DNA of 64,000 bases. Origin: Bacteroidota bacterium. Its GTDB lineage: Bacteria > Bacteroidota > Bacteroidia > UKL13-3. The notes below the pieces were generated by a model, which was given only the letters and a program-made list of their open reading frames with translations, was not told where the DNA came from and did not search any database. The stretch covers positions 44,632-108,631 of the forward strand of contig CANJUD010000001.1 of NCBI GenBank assembly GCA_947477885.1. The letters run 5' to 3'. This document shows, in pieces, positions 51,579 through 60,968 of the stretch. Both the position numbers and the translations under genes were made by a program. Positions within the stretch are counted from its first letter, which is position 1. Each line of letters begins with the position of its first letter.

Positions 51579-52079
51579 TTAATTTGTGCGTTCAAATTTA
51601 AAAACCACGGTTTTGGGCCTGCCATTCTTTATGCCTTTTAGTGTAGCATCAAAACTATTTGGCGAGGTGGGTTTATATATAATCACTTGGGGAAAATCAT
51701 GTTCGTCATCGCTAAAAACATATTCGCCATTAGCAGTATCACTCAATAAAAAATGGGTGCTACCTCCATTGTTTTGTCCCTCAACTTTGGCGGTATAATA
51801 AACACGATCTTCTACTTTGTAAATCCCTACAGTTTCATTTACGGTGTCTTTGCCAAATAACATTCGGCCCTTGCCAGCCCAGCTGCCATTGCTATCCGTA
51901 CCCCAGGTTTCGTAAGATGAAACAGAATCCTTCACTATTCCGCCTTTCCAGCTCCCCCTTAGCCAATTAAAGCTAGAGAGTTTGAAATTGGTTTCCTTGG
52001 CCTTGTATTGCTCCTCGTTATTTTTGCAGGAAAAACAAAAACAGATAACCAATAAAAATATTATGTTGTTAATTTGCAT
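51579..52079 (-). CDS. DUF6265-like lipoprotein
   Basis: The ATG at 52079 gives 166 residues. The frame extends 20 residues upstream to a non-ATG start that lacks a signal sequence. The lipobox is CFCFSC (Cys17). The mature part contains SSFNWLRGSWKGG and SSYETWGTDSNGSW, the lipocalin-like pattern of DUF6265 proteins, then VYYTAKVEGQ. It is probably anchored in the outer membrane. It may share a message with acs downstream. It is divergent from the gene at 52142. Confidence 0.75.
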   Translation of the reverse strand: MQINNIIFLLVICFCFSCKNNEEQYKAKETNFKLSSFNWLRGSWKGGIVKDSVSSYETWGTDSNGSWAGKGRMLFGKDTVNETVGIYKVEDRVYYTAKVEGQNNGGSTHFLLSDTANGEYVFSDDEHDFPQVIIYKPTSPNSFDATLKGIKNGRPKTVVFKFERTN

Positions 52080-52141
52080 GATAATTCTTTTTTGAAGATG
52101 ACGCCAAAATTGCGTAACAAAAGGGATTTCTACAAACAAAA

Positions 52142-53068
52142 ATGAAATATTTTCAAAAATATAGACTGTTGCTGGCTCTTTGCTTTACACTGTTATTTGC
52201 GAATACCTTTGCTGCTCAGCCCACTGATAGTTTGATTTTTTTGAAAAACTGCAAACAATTGGTAGCTGGAGCAAATGGCAACTACTATAGTGTGAATACC
52301 AATAATGATATACTGAAATATGATAGCAGTTTAAAAAAACTATTTACACAACATTATAAAAGTTTTGGAGCAGCTGCAAACATTGATGCCTCCAACCCTT
52401 TTGATGTCAGTATCTTTTATGCAGATGATAATATTATTTTGATAACGGATAATAACCTTACTTATAAATTTCAGATTGACCTAAATGCCATTGGGCAAAA
52501 TTTTTCGGCATTTGCCAAGAGTTATGATAATGAATTTTTACTGTTCGATGCCAATTTAAAAAAGATTGTAAAGTTTAATGCCAAGGGGGAAATTATCAAG
52601 CAAACCAATAACTTGGAGCAAACAACTGGCGATAAATTGCAAGCTAAAGTATTATATGATAATGGCCAAAGTATTTTGGTATTCGATGATAAAAATATGA
52701 TATACAATTTTGACCTGAATGGACGCTTGCTTAAAAAATGGGGTTTGAAGGAAAAACACTTTATCAATTTCAGCAAAGAAGGTTATTATACTTCCGATAC
52801 CAATGGTGTGTATCATATCAACACGCAAGACCTTGCTACCAAGACCGATACTGTTTTTCAGTTTTCTCGCTATAATTACAAAAGTTTGCAGACGGCCAGA
52901 GAGCAAAGTAGAATAAACAATAATTATAAAAGCTATTATCTAATTGCTGAAAACTCTTTGTTTTTAGGTACCGGAAGTGAAATTGTGCAAGTACCCTTTT
53001 CCTTTGTAATATTATATAACAAATCATTAAATACATTCCGTCGCCTAAATGAAGAAGAGAAAAAATAA
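52142..53068 (+). CDS. Secreted protein with propeller-like strands, unknown
   Basis: A 308-residue protein with a signal peptide (LLFANTFAAQ). The rest has repeated segments such as NDILKYDSSLKKLFTQHY, DNNLTYKFQIDLN, DANLKKIVKFNAKGEII and NMIYNFDLNGRLLKKWG, each about 40 residues apart, which is the spacing of a beta-propeller blade. I cannot assign a family or catalytic site. It is divergent from the DUF6265-like lipoprotein and is separated by 62 bases that probably hold both promoters. Confidence 0.7.
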   Translation: MKYFQKYRLLLALCFTLLFANTFAAQPTDSLIFLKNCKQLVAGANGNYYSVNTNNDILKYDSSLKKLFTQHYKSFGAAANIDASNPFDVSIFYADDNIILITDNNLTYKFQIDLNAIGQNFSAFAKSYDNEFLLFDANLKKIVKFNAKGEIIKQTNNLEQTTGDKLQAKVLYDNGQSILVFDDKNMIYNFDLNGRLLKKWGLKEKHFINFSKEGYYTSDTNGVYHINTQDLATKTDTVFQFSRYNYKSLQTAREQSRINNNYKSYYLIAENSLFLGTGSEIVQVPFSFVILYNKSLNTFRRLNEEEKK

Positions 53069-53133
53069 ATCATTCAAACTTCAGTTCATGAAGTCAATTA
53101 AAAGAAAAATTAACAACTGAATAATCAAACCTC

Positions 53134-53151
53134 TCCCGATAGCTATCGGGA
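53134..53151. repeat. Perfect palindrome TCCCGATAGCTATCGGGA
   Basis: An 18-base self-complementary site between the 52142 gene and tdk. A close copy (TCCTCGATAGCTATCGGGA) forms the loop of element E1 at 7071-7089. Confidence 0.85.
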
Positions 53152-53169
53152 CAATCATTAAATATATAA

Positions 53170-53751
53170 ATGTTCATTGAACCTAAATATGGAAACCACG
53201 GCAAAGGCTGGATAGAAGTTGTTTGCGGCAGTATGTTCTCAGGCAAAACGGAAGAACTTATTCGCAGATTGAAACGTGCCAAAATCGCCAACCAAAAAGT
53301 AGAAATTTTTAAACCCGCCATCGATACACGATATGACGATGAACAAGTAGTATCGCACGATTCTAATTCTATTATGTCAACGCCGGTCGCTGCATCGGGC
53401 AATATTTTATTAATGGTGCGTGAAGCTAGTGTGGTAGGAATCGATGAAGCCCAGTTTTTCGATATGGGCTTGGTGGAAGTATGTGAACAGCTTGCCCACA
53501 GTGGCCTGCGCGTAATAGTGGCCGGGCTTGATATGGACTACCTGGGCAAACCCTTTGGCCCCATGCCCAACCTCATGGCCATTGCCGACTATGTAACCAA
53601 AGTACACGCTATCTGCGTACAATGCGGCGACATCGCCATGCACTCCTACCGCAAAAAAAATGAAGGCGGATTGGTGGTATTGGGTGAAATGGATTTGTAT
53701 GAACCCCGTTGTCGAAAATGTTATTTAGAGGGAATGAACTCCCAGAAATAA
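53170..53751 (+). CDS. tdk: Thymidine kinase
   Basis: The 193-residue type II thymidine kinase phosphorylates thymidine for salvage. The Walker A loop is [11 protein letters not shown] (21-31), the catalytic Glu is in [10 protein letters not shown] (near 96-105), and a Zn-binding Cys4 site appears as CVQCG and CRKCY. The lasso segment with RKKNEGG is present. The start at ATG 53170 lies 19 bases after the palindrome at 53134. It stands alone. Confidence 0.97.
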   Translation: MFIEPKYGNHGKGWIEVVCGSMFSGKTEELIRRLKRAKIANQKVEIFKPAIDTRYDDEQVVSHDSNSIMSTPVAASGNILLMVREASVVGIDEAQFFDMGLVEVCEQLAHSGLRVIVAGLDMDYLGKPFGPMPNLMAIADYVTKVHAICVQCGDIAMHSYRKKNEGGLVVLGEMDLYEPRCRKCYLEGMNSQK

Positions 53752-53836
53752 AGTTCTATTGCCTAGCCTTTCAAGGTGGGGGATAGGATCAGTAAAAATT
53801 TAACATTAAATATGGGGTAGGTATTTGATTTTTAGT

Positions 53837-53844
53837 TACATTTG
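53837..53844 (+). promoter_or_regulatory. -7 promoter element of the lipoprotein cassette
   Basis: TACATTTG matches TAnnTTTG and lies 17 bases before the ATG at 53862. It is the only such element found before the five-gene cassette. Confidence 0.5.
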
Positions 53845-53861
53845 CCTTTCAATATTTCACC

Positions 53862-54728
53862 ATGAAGCTCAGAATATTACTATTTATAGGCATTGTTTCA
53901 TTTGCTCTGTCATGCAAAAAAACCGAAACGCAAGTAATTACAGGCAATCAGCCAGCCATCGATTCGACCATCGACAATGTACTTCGCGACAATTTTATTC
54001 ACAAGGCCTATTTGGCGGTTATTGGAAGAACACCCACAGATTTAGAAAAGATAGGGGCACGCACCGTTATTGATAAAAATAGTTGCACCGCCCAAAGTCG
54101 TGAAGATTTGTTGAACATACTTTTTGCAGCACCCGATTACAAAGAAAACATTTTTAATATAGATAATGCCGGACTACTCTCTTCTTATTCGGGAGATGTG
54201 ATTAATTACTATATTATATATTATACCAATTTGGTGAAAGATACCACCAATCCAAATTACTATATGTACTTGCACGAAATTGAAAGATTATATCTTCTTA
54301 AGGCAACTGCCCGTAATTTTTTCAATGATTCGATTGATTTGGTTGAAGTTCATAAACGCATGACTTATAATATCCTATATGAAAATCTAAACGGGGGAAT
54401 TTATAACTGGACAAATACAGTTTTCCCTTACTTTATTAAGCGGAAACCAACTCAAGCCGAAATGAGCAATAGTTATTTATTTATTGCAGGGATGGAAGGC
54501 AAAATGCTTTTAAAAACGGGACATTCAACAGACGATATGGTGAATATTTTTTTTAGTTCCGATGAATATTATGAAGGACAAGTTCGTATTCTTTTTTTAA
54601 GACATTTGTTCAGAGAGCCTACTGCAAGTGAACTACAGCAATTGTCTGACAGTTATAAAAAAGACCACAATTATATAAAACTTCAGAAATCAATTTTCCT
54701 GAGCAACGACTTCTTGGGAAAAAAATAA
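53862..54728 (+). CDS. Lipoprotein resembling DUF1549/DUF1592-type domains
   Basis: The 288-residue product is a lipoprotein with Cys18 (FALSC). After a short linker comes KAYLAVIGRTPTDLE (48-62), which matches the LYLDLIGLPPTPEE signature of DUF1549. LFAAPDYKENIF then corresponds to LLASPRYGERW. Further similar units occur later (FPYFIKRKPTQAEM, RHLFREPTASELQQL). These domains occur in Planctomycete cytochrome-linked proteins. No enzymatic role is known. It is the first gene of a five-gene cassette. Confidence 0.72.
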   Translation: MKLRILLFIGIVSFALSCKKTETQVITGNQPAIDSTIDNVLRDNFIHKAYLAVIGRTPTDLEKIGARTVIDKNSCTAQSREDLLNILFAAPDYKENIFNIDNAGLLSSYSGDVINYYIIYYTNLVKDTTNPNYYMYLHEIERLYLLKATARNFFNDSIDLVEVHKRMTYNILYENLNGGIYNWTNTVFPYFIKRKPTQAEMSNSYLFIAGMEGKMLLKTGHSTDDMVNIFFSSDEYYEGQVRILFLRHLFREPTASELQQLSDSYKKDHNYIKLQKSIFLSNDFLGKK

Positions 54729-54767
54729 AATCATAAATAAACCATCATCATATAAATTCTAAATAAT

Positions 54768-55268
54768 ATGAGAAATAAAAAACTATATATATACAGCCTT
54801 CTTTTTATCTTCCTTTTTGGAGGGTTATATGCCTGCAGAAAAGAAATAAAGAAAATATTTGAAGTACAAACACAACCTGTTTCGTTAACTTCTATCAACA
54901 AAAATTTATTTAAAAAAGAAATCGAATTTATATCCATTGCCTATTCCGATTTGTTCGGGAAAACCATTCCAGCCGATGAGTTGAGCAATTCAATTAGGTG
55001 CTACTCAGGCAGCAATGATAAAGATTTAATTACAGTTAGAATTATAAGAAGCTATTTAAATCGCAGCAATATTATTATACCTAGCAAAGTACAAATGTTA
55101 AATGATGTTCCCACATTTGTTTCTAATACCTATACTAAGTTTTATCAGCGACCTCCCACAGAGATGGAGAAATATAAAACGGTACAATTGATAAACAATA
55201 ATTCTACACTTACACCAACTGTTATATATTATTCATTTCTCACTTCAGATGAATATAAATTCAAATAA
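54768..55268 (+). CDS. Small lipoprotein with the same type of domain
   Basis: A 166-residue lipoprotein with a Cys after GGLYAC (residue 22). The mature part has AYSDLFGKTIPADEL and a second YTKFYQRPPTEMEKYK, both related to the PPTxxE units of the previous gene. It ends in FLTSDEYKFK, similar to SSDEYYEG there. The two genes are 39 bases apart and look like split or duplicated parts of one ancestral protein. Confidence 0.68.
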   Translation: MRNKKLYIYSLLFIFLFGGLYACRKEIKKIFEVQTQPVSLTSINKNLFKKEIEFISIAYSDLFGKTIPADELSNSIRCYSGSNDKDLITVRIIRSYLNRSNIIIPSKVQMLNDVPTFVSNTYTKFYQRPPTEMEKYKTVQLINNNSTLTPTVIYYSFLTSDEYKFK

Positions 55269-55280
55269 TAAAATACGAAT

Positions 55281-56576
55281 ATGAAAAGGAAAGAATTTAT
55301 ACAAAAAGCAGGTCTATTAACTGCAGGCGTAATAGGCGTCCCCTATTTATTACCAACTGGAAGATTATTTGCTGGCACAGGAACACGTTCAGTAAACCAT
55401 GTAGTGTTATGCATGTTTGCCGGTGGTGTTCGGAATATTGAAACCATGCAAAAAGCAGAAGGAAATTTATTGCGTAATATGATTTCTGGTAGCGAAAGTA
55501 TTACGGCAGATATTGCATCACTAATGGATAATTTGCCGACACTTACCAATAGTCCACTTTCGCAATATGGGACATTATATAAAAATTTCAGGTATAATAG
55601 TTTGCTGGCGGGCCATTTTCAAGGCAATACAGTTGCCCTTACAGGTGCGTATGTAGACAGTTTTGTAAACTTTAATGACTATACACCCAAGCCCAGTATT
55701 TTTGAATTTTATCACAAGCATAATTCATCAAGCACCACCGCTAAAAATAACTGGTGGATATCAAATTCTCCTGGCGAAAATGAATTGCTCAGTCAAAGCC
55801 TAGATGCCAATTATGGGGGGAAATATGCAGCGAATTTCTTATGTCCCAATATTTTTATTCCAAATAATTCATATAAACCTGTTGATTTATGCAGCACTTT
55901 TGGTGCTCCAGAAAAAAAGAGTGCAGACGAATTGAGAACACTGCTCAATAATAGTTTTAATAAACCCATTCAGGTAAATACTAATTTTAGCAATACGCCT
56001 CAAGATAAAGAAGATATTGATGCTTTTGTGAATACCTTGTTAGCCGATGCAAACGCAGGTGTATATACCGACCCATGGGGCACAGGAGTGATGAGTGGCG
56101 ATATGTATAATATCTATTTTGCCGAACGCGTAATCAAACAATTCAAACCAGAATTGCTTTGCGTGAACATGACTGATGTGGATACTTGCCACGCTAATTT
56201 CAGCAACTATTGTGTGAATCTTCACCGTGCTGACTATGCGGTTGCACACCTATGGCAAACAATACAAAACACACCTGGAATGAAGGATGATACGATTATG
56301 ATAGTAGTTCCTGAACACGGAAGAGACGGGGTACACAATACGGTTACAGATGCACAAGGAAGAAAAGGAATTGACCACGGTGGTGATAATGTATCTAAGG
56401 AAATTTTCTGTATGGTACTTGGCCCATCAAATGTAGTGTATCAAAATAATATTATCAATGGAGTTGAGGGCGAAAGCATTGATATAGTGCCTACCATTGC
56501 CAGTGTTCTTGGCTTCCTTCCCGATATCCCTTCAAATTATATTACAGGAAAAGTTTTAAAATCAGCATTAAAATAA
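55281..56576 (+). CDS. DUF1501-type (alkaline phosphatase fold) secreted protein
   Basis: The 431-residue protein has a hydrophobic leader (KRKEFIQKAGLLTAGVIGVP). It lacks the RR pair, so Tat export is uncertain. The body fits the DUF1501/sulfatase-like fold: VVLCMFAGGVRNIETM near the start, NMTDVDTCHANFSNY and VPEHGRDGVHNTVTDAQ, then GIDHGGDNVS toward the C-terminus. The His and Asp clusters suggest metal binding as in alkaline phosphatases. In Planctomycetes DUF1501 genes sit beside DUF1549 genes, and here the arrangement is the same. Confidence 0.8.
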   Translation: MKRKEFIQKAGLLTAGVIGVPYLLPTGRLFAGTGTRSVNHVVLCMFAGGVRNIETMQKAEGNLLRNMISGSESITADIASLMDNLPTLTNSPLSQYGTLYKNFRYNSLLAGHFQGNTVALTGAYVDSFVNFNDYTPKPSIFEFYHKHNSSSTTAKNNWWISNSPGENELLSQSLDANYGGKYAANFLCPNIFIPNNSYKPVDLCSTFGAPEKKSADELRTLLNNSFNKPIQVNTNFSNTPQDKEDIDAFVNTLLADANAGVYTDPWGTGVMSGDMYNIYFAERVIKQFKPELLCVNMTDVDTCHANFSNYCVNLHRADYAVAHLWQTIQNTPGMKDDTIMIVVPEHGRDGVHNTVTDAQGRKGIDHGGDNVSKEIFCMVLGPSNVVYQNNIINGVEGESIDIVPTIASVLGFLPDIPSNYITGKVLKSALK

Positions 56577-56587
56577 TTATATTAATA

Positions 56588-57499
56588 ATGAAAAAGTATA
56601 TATATTATTTTTCTTTTATCGTAGCATTTTTTGTATTATTATATAGTTGTAAAAAAACTACCGATACAAAAAATCCTTATGATGATATTAACAGAAATGT
56701 TCCCAATAACAATACAACCAAACAACAAATTGATTCAAATTCAATAACAGGTTTACATACATTTATTTTTGCGACCAAGTGTGCAATTGCTAGCTGCCAC
56801 GGTGGTCCCTTTGAGCCCGATTTCCGGACTCCGCTTTCTTCTTATAATACTTTAGTGTGGCAAAAGATAATCAAAAACAATTCTAAGGGTTCTTTCACCT
56901 ATCGTGTTATTCCGGGCGATACCGCCATGAGTTGGTTACACGAACGTTTGGTTACAGATGACTCTATATTGGGTAGAATGCCACGCTACTTACCAGTATT
57001 GAATGCCAACGAGATGTCGCATATTAACAAATGGATTATGGATGGAGCCAAGGATGTAAATGGAGTGCCTGCAGTAAAACCTAACAATAATATTCAGCTA
57101 AGTTATTTTGTGGCTTATGATAAAGTTTATACAAGATTGGACACAGCACGGGCGAGCAACAATTCTCCTTTTCAAGTAAATAATAATACCGATATGCGGT
57201 TGTATTTTTATGTCACCGACGATGAAACCAAGCCTTTTAATTTCTTAGATTGTAAACTCAAATTCTCTACATCGCAATACGATTTTTCAAATGCTACGTC
57301 AGCTACACCTGTTTGCGATACGGTGTTAGCTCCAGGCTATCAGTTTTGGTATGTAAGTGTGAATACGAATACATTCGTGAGCGGTAAGCAAATATTTATG
57401 CGTTACTATGGCCGCGATCCTGACCATACACAAGTTACGGAGTTCCCCAACAATAATTCATACTATTACCAAAACTATTATTCGTTTATTGTTAAATAG
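56588..57499 (+). CDS. Lipoprotein with cytochrome c-like CAIASCH motif
   Basis: The 303-residue product is a lipoprotein (Cys at LYSC, residue 21). Residues 60-160 have KCAIASCHGGPFEPDF, an expanded CxxxxCH heme-like site, then PGDTAMSWLHERL and RMPRYLPVLNANEMSHINKWI, where MP holds a likely axial Met. This resembles the Planctomycete-type PSCyt cytochrome domain. The spacing (four residues rather than two) is rarer, so heme attachment is uncertain. A C-terminal Ig-like half (about 180-303) follows. It is 11 bases after the DUF1501 gene. Confidence 0.75.
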   Translation: MKKYIYYFSFIVAFFVLLYSCKKTTDTKNPYDDINRNVPNNNTTKQQIDSNSITGLHTFIFATKCAIASCHGGPFEPDFRTPLSSYNTLVWQKIIKNNSKGSFTYRVIPGDTAMSWLHERLVTDDSILGRMPRYLPVLNANEMSHINKWIMDGAKDVNGVPAVKPNNNIQLSYFVAYDKVYTRLDTARASNNSPFQVNNNTDMRLYFYVTDDETKPFNFLDCKLKFSTSQYDFSNATSATPVCDTVLAPGYQFWYVSVNTNTFVSGKQIFMRYYGRDPDHTQVTEFPNNNSYYYQNYYSFIVK

Positions 57500-57523
57500 C
57501 AATAGTATATTAATTAAAGATAC

Positions 57524-57958
57524 ATGAGAATATATATATATATAATTGTTGCATTTATTATAATAGGTAGTTGTAAAAAGAAAACTACAGTGAGTAACGT
57601 TCCTGTAATTTCTTTTATCAGTCAAAACCCATCGGTGGTGAAAGCCTATAAAGATTCTATTACATTTACTATTGGTTATGAAGACGCTGATGGTGATATC
57701 GGTGAAAACAATGCCAGTGCCGAAAACCTTTTTCTTACTGATAACCGAATCAATATTACCTATAAATATCGTGTAAAACAATTAGCCCCTACAGGTTCAA
57801 GTATTGACATTAAAGGTAATTTGGATGTGATACTCAAAAGCACAGATATAACAGACGGTTCTTCAAGTCAGGCCGCTACTTATAGTATATATTTAGTAGA
57901 CAGAGCAGGCAATAAAAGTAATACAGTTACTTCTGGAACCATTACAGTGAATAAATAA
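57524..57958 (+). CDS. Small Ig-like lipoprotein
   Basis: The 144-residue lipoprotein (Cys in IIGSC, residue 15) has one beta-sandwich domain with VISFISQNPSVVKAYKDS and FTIGYEDADGDIGE. It ends in YLVDRAGNKSNTVTSGTI, typical of Ig- or cadherin-like folds. It closes the five-gene cassette and is likely a surface partner of the cytochrome-like protein. No function is known. Confidence 0.72.
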   Translation: MRIYIYIIVAFIIIGSCKKKTTVSNVPVISFISQNPSVVKAYKDSITFTIGYEDADGDIGENNASAENLFLTDNRINITYKYRVKQLAPTGSSIDIKGNLDVILKSTDITDGSSSQAATYSIYLVDRAGNKSNTVTSGTITVNK

Positions 57959-57960
57959 AT

Positions 57961-58983
57961 TCACCCAAATATATATTTCCCAGCAGGATTTTTACTACAA
58001 TAATATACAATAGCCGTAGAAATTCCCAAACAACAAATACTTGTGAGTGGCACACCCAACAAGGGGTTCACGAAATACCAATCCAATCCAATTCCATTTA
58101 ATATTTCTAAAATAAGTACATGAATTAAATAAATTCCCAGACTGTGTTGGGCTATTATATTTTTTATTTTTGCAAGCCAAGTATTATCAGATATCATATT
58201 ATTTTTAATCAGAATAAAAACCCCAGCAGCCATCATTGCAATATGCGGTGTGGTATATTTATATAATAACTCATTGAAACTATGTTGTTGGTTTGATAGG
58301 TAAAAAGTACCCCAAGAAGTTATTATTATTCCTGCTAAAAACAGCATGAGTCCTACGGAGTTGCTGATATTCTTCCTCGACAAATAATATCCAAAAACGG
58401 TGTAACCTAGATAGCCGAGAAATACATGGACAGCAGGTTTTAGGCTAAAGTTTGGCACATAATTCAACCCCAAAACAAGAAACCAAAGCATTATAATAAA
58501 CAGTAAATTTTTGTCTGAAACTATTTGAATTTTTTTAGATATAAGTGGCAGTACGATATAAACCCCCAACAACATATATATATACCACAAGTGATACGAA
58601 CTGCCATGAAGCATAATTTGTATAGTATGTAAAGAGCCTATTTCATTTGCATACATAATGTGTTTATATATTAGAATCACTAAATATATAAAACTCCAGA
58701 ACGCAAAAGGCATCAATATTTTTCCTATACGCTTTTGTATAAATTCAGAAAAAGTGTTTTGTTTTGGAATGAGCAATGCTCCTGTAACCATCAAAAAAAC
58801 AGGTACACACCAACGAACAAGAGAATCATATATATTTCCTGTCCACCAATCGAAATTAGAGACTTTTTCAAACTCATATAACACCGTACTGGAAACGTGT
58901 AACACAATCACAGCCATTGTGGCCAAGGCTCTAAGATTATCAGGCCAAGTGAGACGTTGTTCAGAAAGTGTAGTTTGAGGCAT
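57961..58983 (-). CDS. Acyltransferase 3 family membrane protein
   Basis: The 340-residue protein has about ten transmembrane helices and the family's N-terminal DNLRALATMAVIVLHVSS, with the catalytic-region Arg and His, then RWCVPVFLMVTGALL. Members (OafA, WecH, NodX-like) O-acetylate surface sugars using cytoplasmic acyl donors. The target here is not known. It faces the lipoprotein cassette convergently with two bases between them. Confidence 0.93.
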   Translation of the reverse strand: MPQTTLSEQRLTWPDNLRALATMAVIVLHVSSTVLYEFEKVSNFDWWTGNIYDSLVRWCVPVFLMVTGALLIPKQNTFSEFIQKRIGKILMPFAFWSFIYLVILIYKHIMYANEIGSLHTIQIMLHGSSYHLWYIYMLLGVYIVLPLISKKIQIVSDKNLLFIIMLWFLVLGLNYVPNFSLKPAVHVFLGYLGYTVFGYYLSRKNISNSVGLMLFLAGIIITSWGTFYLSNQQHSFNELLYKYTTPHIAMMAAGVFILIKNNMISDNTWLAKIKNIIAQHSLGIYLIHVLILEILNGIGLDWYFVNPLLGVPLTSICCLGISTAIVYYCSKNPAGKYIFG

Positions 58984-59024
58984 ATATGATATTGCCTACA
59001 AATGTATTACAATTTATTATATAC

Positions 59025-60845
59025 TTAGGCAGTAGTAATCGCAAGTTTTTGGTTGCTTGCACGTTTGCGGTCATTCTCATCCAACATAATCTTGCGCAGT
59101 CTAATAGCACCTGGAGTTACCTCTACATATTCATCACCTTGTATATATTCCAACGATTCTTCTAAAGAGAATATAGTTTTGGGCACGATACGCAATGCAT
59201 CATCACTACCTGATGCACGAACATTACTTTGCTTTTTCGCTTCAGTTAAGTTAATCACCAAATCATTGGGGCGAATATGTTCACCGATAATCATACCCAT
59301 ATACACTTCATCGCCGGGGCCACTAAAAAATTCACCACGGTCTTGCAATCTATCCAAAGCATAGGCAGTTACTGTACCTTTCATATTGGCAATCAATACA
59401 CCATTAATGCGGCCAGGTATGGTGCCTTTCCAAGGTTCGAATCCTTCTAGTCTGTGAGCCATAATAGCCTCGCCAGCAGTAGCAGTCAATACCACATTAC
59501 GCAGTCCGATAAGTCCACGTGAAGGGATAGAGAATTCCAAATGTATAAGGTCGCCTTTGGGTTCCATTATTTTCATTTCACCCTTGCGTTGGCTCACAAG
59601 CTCAATTACTTTACCAGAACTTTCTTGAGGAACATCAACGGTCAATAATTCTATTGGTTCACATTTTACCCCGTCAATTTCTTTTATAATAACCTGTGGT
59701 TGTCCTACCTGCAATTCATATCCTTCACGACGCATAGTTTCAATCAATACTGACAAATGCAGAATACCACGACCATACACTAAAATACTATCAGGAGATG
59801 CAGTATTTTCCAATCTCAAAGCCAGATTCTTTTCAGTTTCTTTATCCAACCTATCACGCAAGTGGCGTGAGGTTACATATTTTCCTTCTTTGCCAAAGAA
59901 TGGAGAATTGTTAATAGTGAAGAGCATATTCATAGTAGGCTCTTCAATCTGAATTGGTGGCAATGCTTCTGGGTTTTCAAAATCGGCAATGGTATCACCA
60001 ATTTCAAATCCTTCAATTCCGAAAACGGCACATATATCACCAGGTTGAACTTCTTGCACTTTCAATTTACCCAATCCTTCAAAAGTATATAATTCTTTTA
60101 CTCTCGATTTTTGAATTGAACCATCACGCTTGGTTAAACTAACAGGTTGGTTCAATTTAAGTGTACCTCTAAGCAAGCGACCAATGGCCATACGACCAGT
60201 GTAAGTAGAATAATCCAAAGAAGTAACTTGCATTTGCAAACTTCCTTCTAATACTAAGGGTTCAGGGAAATAGTCTATAATAGTATCTAACAAATAGGTG
60301 ATATCCTCGGTAGGATTTTGCCAATCTGGTCCCATCCAGCCTTGCTTTGATGAACCGAATACAGTTTTAAATTCCAATTGTTCTTCGGTGGCATCGAGGT
60401 TAAAGAATAAATCGAAAACTGAATCATGAACCTCATCAGGACGACAATTGGGCTTGTCCACTTTATTAATAACTAAGATGGCTTTTTTACCAAGTTCTAA
60501 AGCTTTCTTAAGTACGAAACGAGTTTGAGGCATAGGGCCTTCAAATGCATCTACCAATAAAACCACGCCATCGGCCATGTTCAGCACGCGTTCTACCTCG
60601 CCTCCAAAATCTGCGTGACCAGGGGTGTCTATAATGTTTATCTTAATGTCTTTATAACGAACAGATACATTTTTGGCAAGGATAGTTATTCCTCGCTCAC
60701 GCTCCAAATCGTTGTTATCAAGTATAAGGTCACCTGTTTCCTGATTGTCGCGGAACAGTTTCGATTGGTGCAAAATCTTATCAACCAAGGTAGTTTTACC
60801 GTGGTCAACGTGTGCAATGATGGCTATATTTCTAAGTTGTAACAT
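59025..60845 (-). CDS. typA: Translational GTPase TypA/BipA
   Basis: The ATG at 60845 gives 606 residues. A longer frame starting nine residues earlier at 60872 is not needed. The P-loop is AHVDHGKTTL (11-20), G3 is DTPGHADFGGEVERVL and G4 is NKVDKPN. EF-G-like domains and the TypA-specific C-terminus (GFEPWKGTIPGRINGVLI, EHIRPNDLVINLTEAKK) follow. BipA binds the ribosome and is needed in cold or stress and for ribosome assembly. It is monocistronic. Confidence 0.97.
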   Translation of the reverse strand: MLQLRNIAIIAHVDHGKTTLVDKILHQSKLFRDNQETGDLILDNNDLERERGITILAKNVSVRYKDIKINIIDTPGHADFGGEVERVLNMADGVVLLVDAFEGPMPQTRFVLKKALELGKKAILVINKVDKPNCRPDEVHDSVFDLFFNLDATEEQLEFKTVFGSSKQGWMGPDWQNPTEDITYLLDTIIDYFPEPLVLEGSLQMQVTSLDYSTYTGRMAIGRLLRGTLKLNQPVSLTKRDGSIQKSRVKELYTFEGLGKLKVQEVQPGDICAVFGIEGFEIGDTIADFENPEALPPIQIEEPTMNMLFTINNSPFFGKEGKYVTSRHLRDRLDKETEKNLALRLENTASPDSILVYGRGILHLSVLIETMRREGYELQVGQPQVIIKEIDGVKCEPIELLTVDVPQESSGKVIELVSQRKGEMKIMEPKGDLIHLEFSIPSRGLIGLRNVVLTATAGEAIMAHRLEGFEPWKGTIPGRINGVLIANMKGTVTAYALDRLQDRGEFFSGPGDEVYMGMIIGEHIRPNDLVINLTEAKKQSNVRASGSDDALRIVPKTIFSLEESLEYIQGDEYVEVTPGAIRLRKIMLDENDRKRASNQKLAITTA

Positions 60846-60968
60846 ATATAAAAAAGGCCGCAAAATTACCACAATTTCAGCTATTTACAAAACAATCCTG
60901 AAAAATAAATGATTTTAATTCGTGTTTAACACAAATATAATTTTCTGGAGTGAATAAATGGTGGCCTA

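Noticed and set aside
59384..59410. A GGTTCGAATCC stretch that looks like a tRNA T-arm
   Set aside because: It lies inside typA, which is well conserved in protein sequence, and no acceptor or D-arm can be paired around it.
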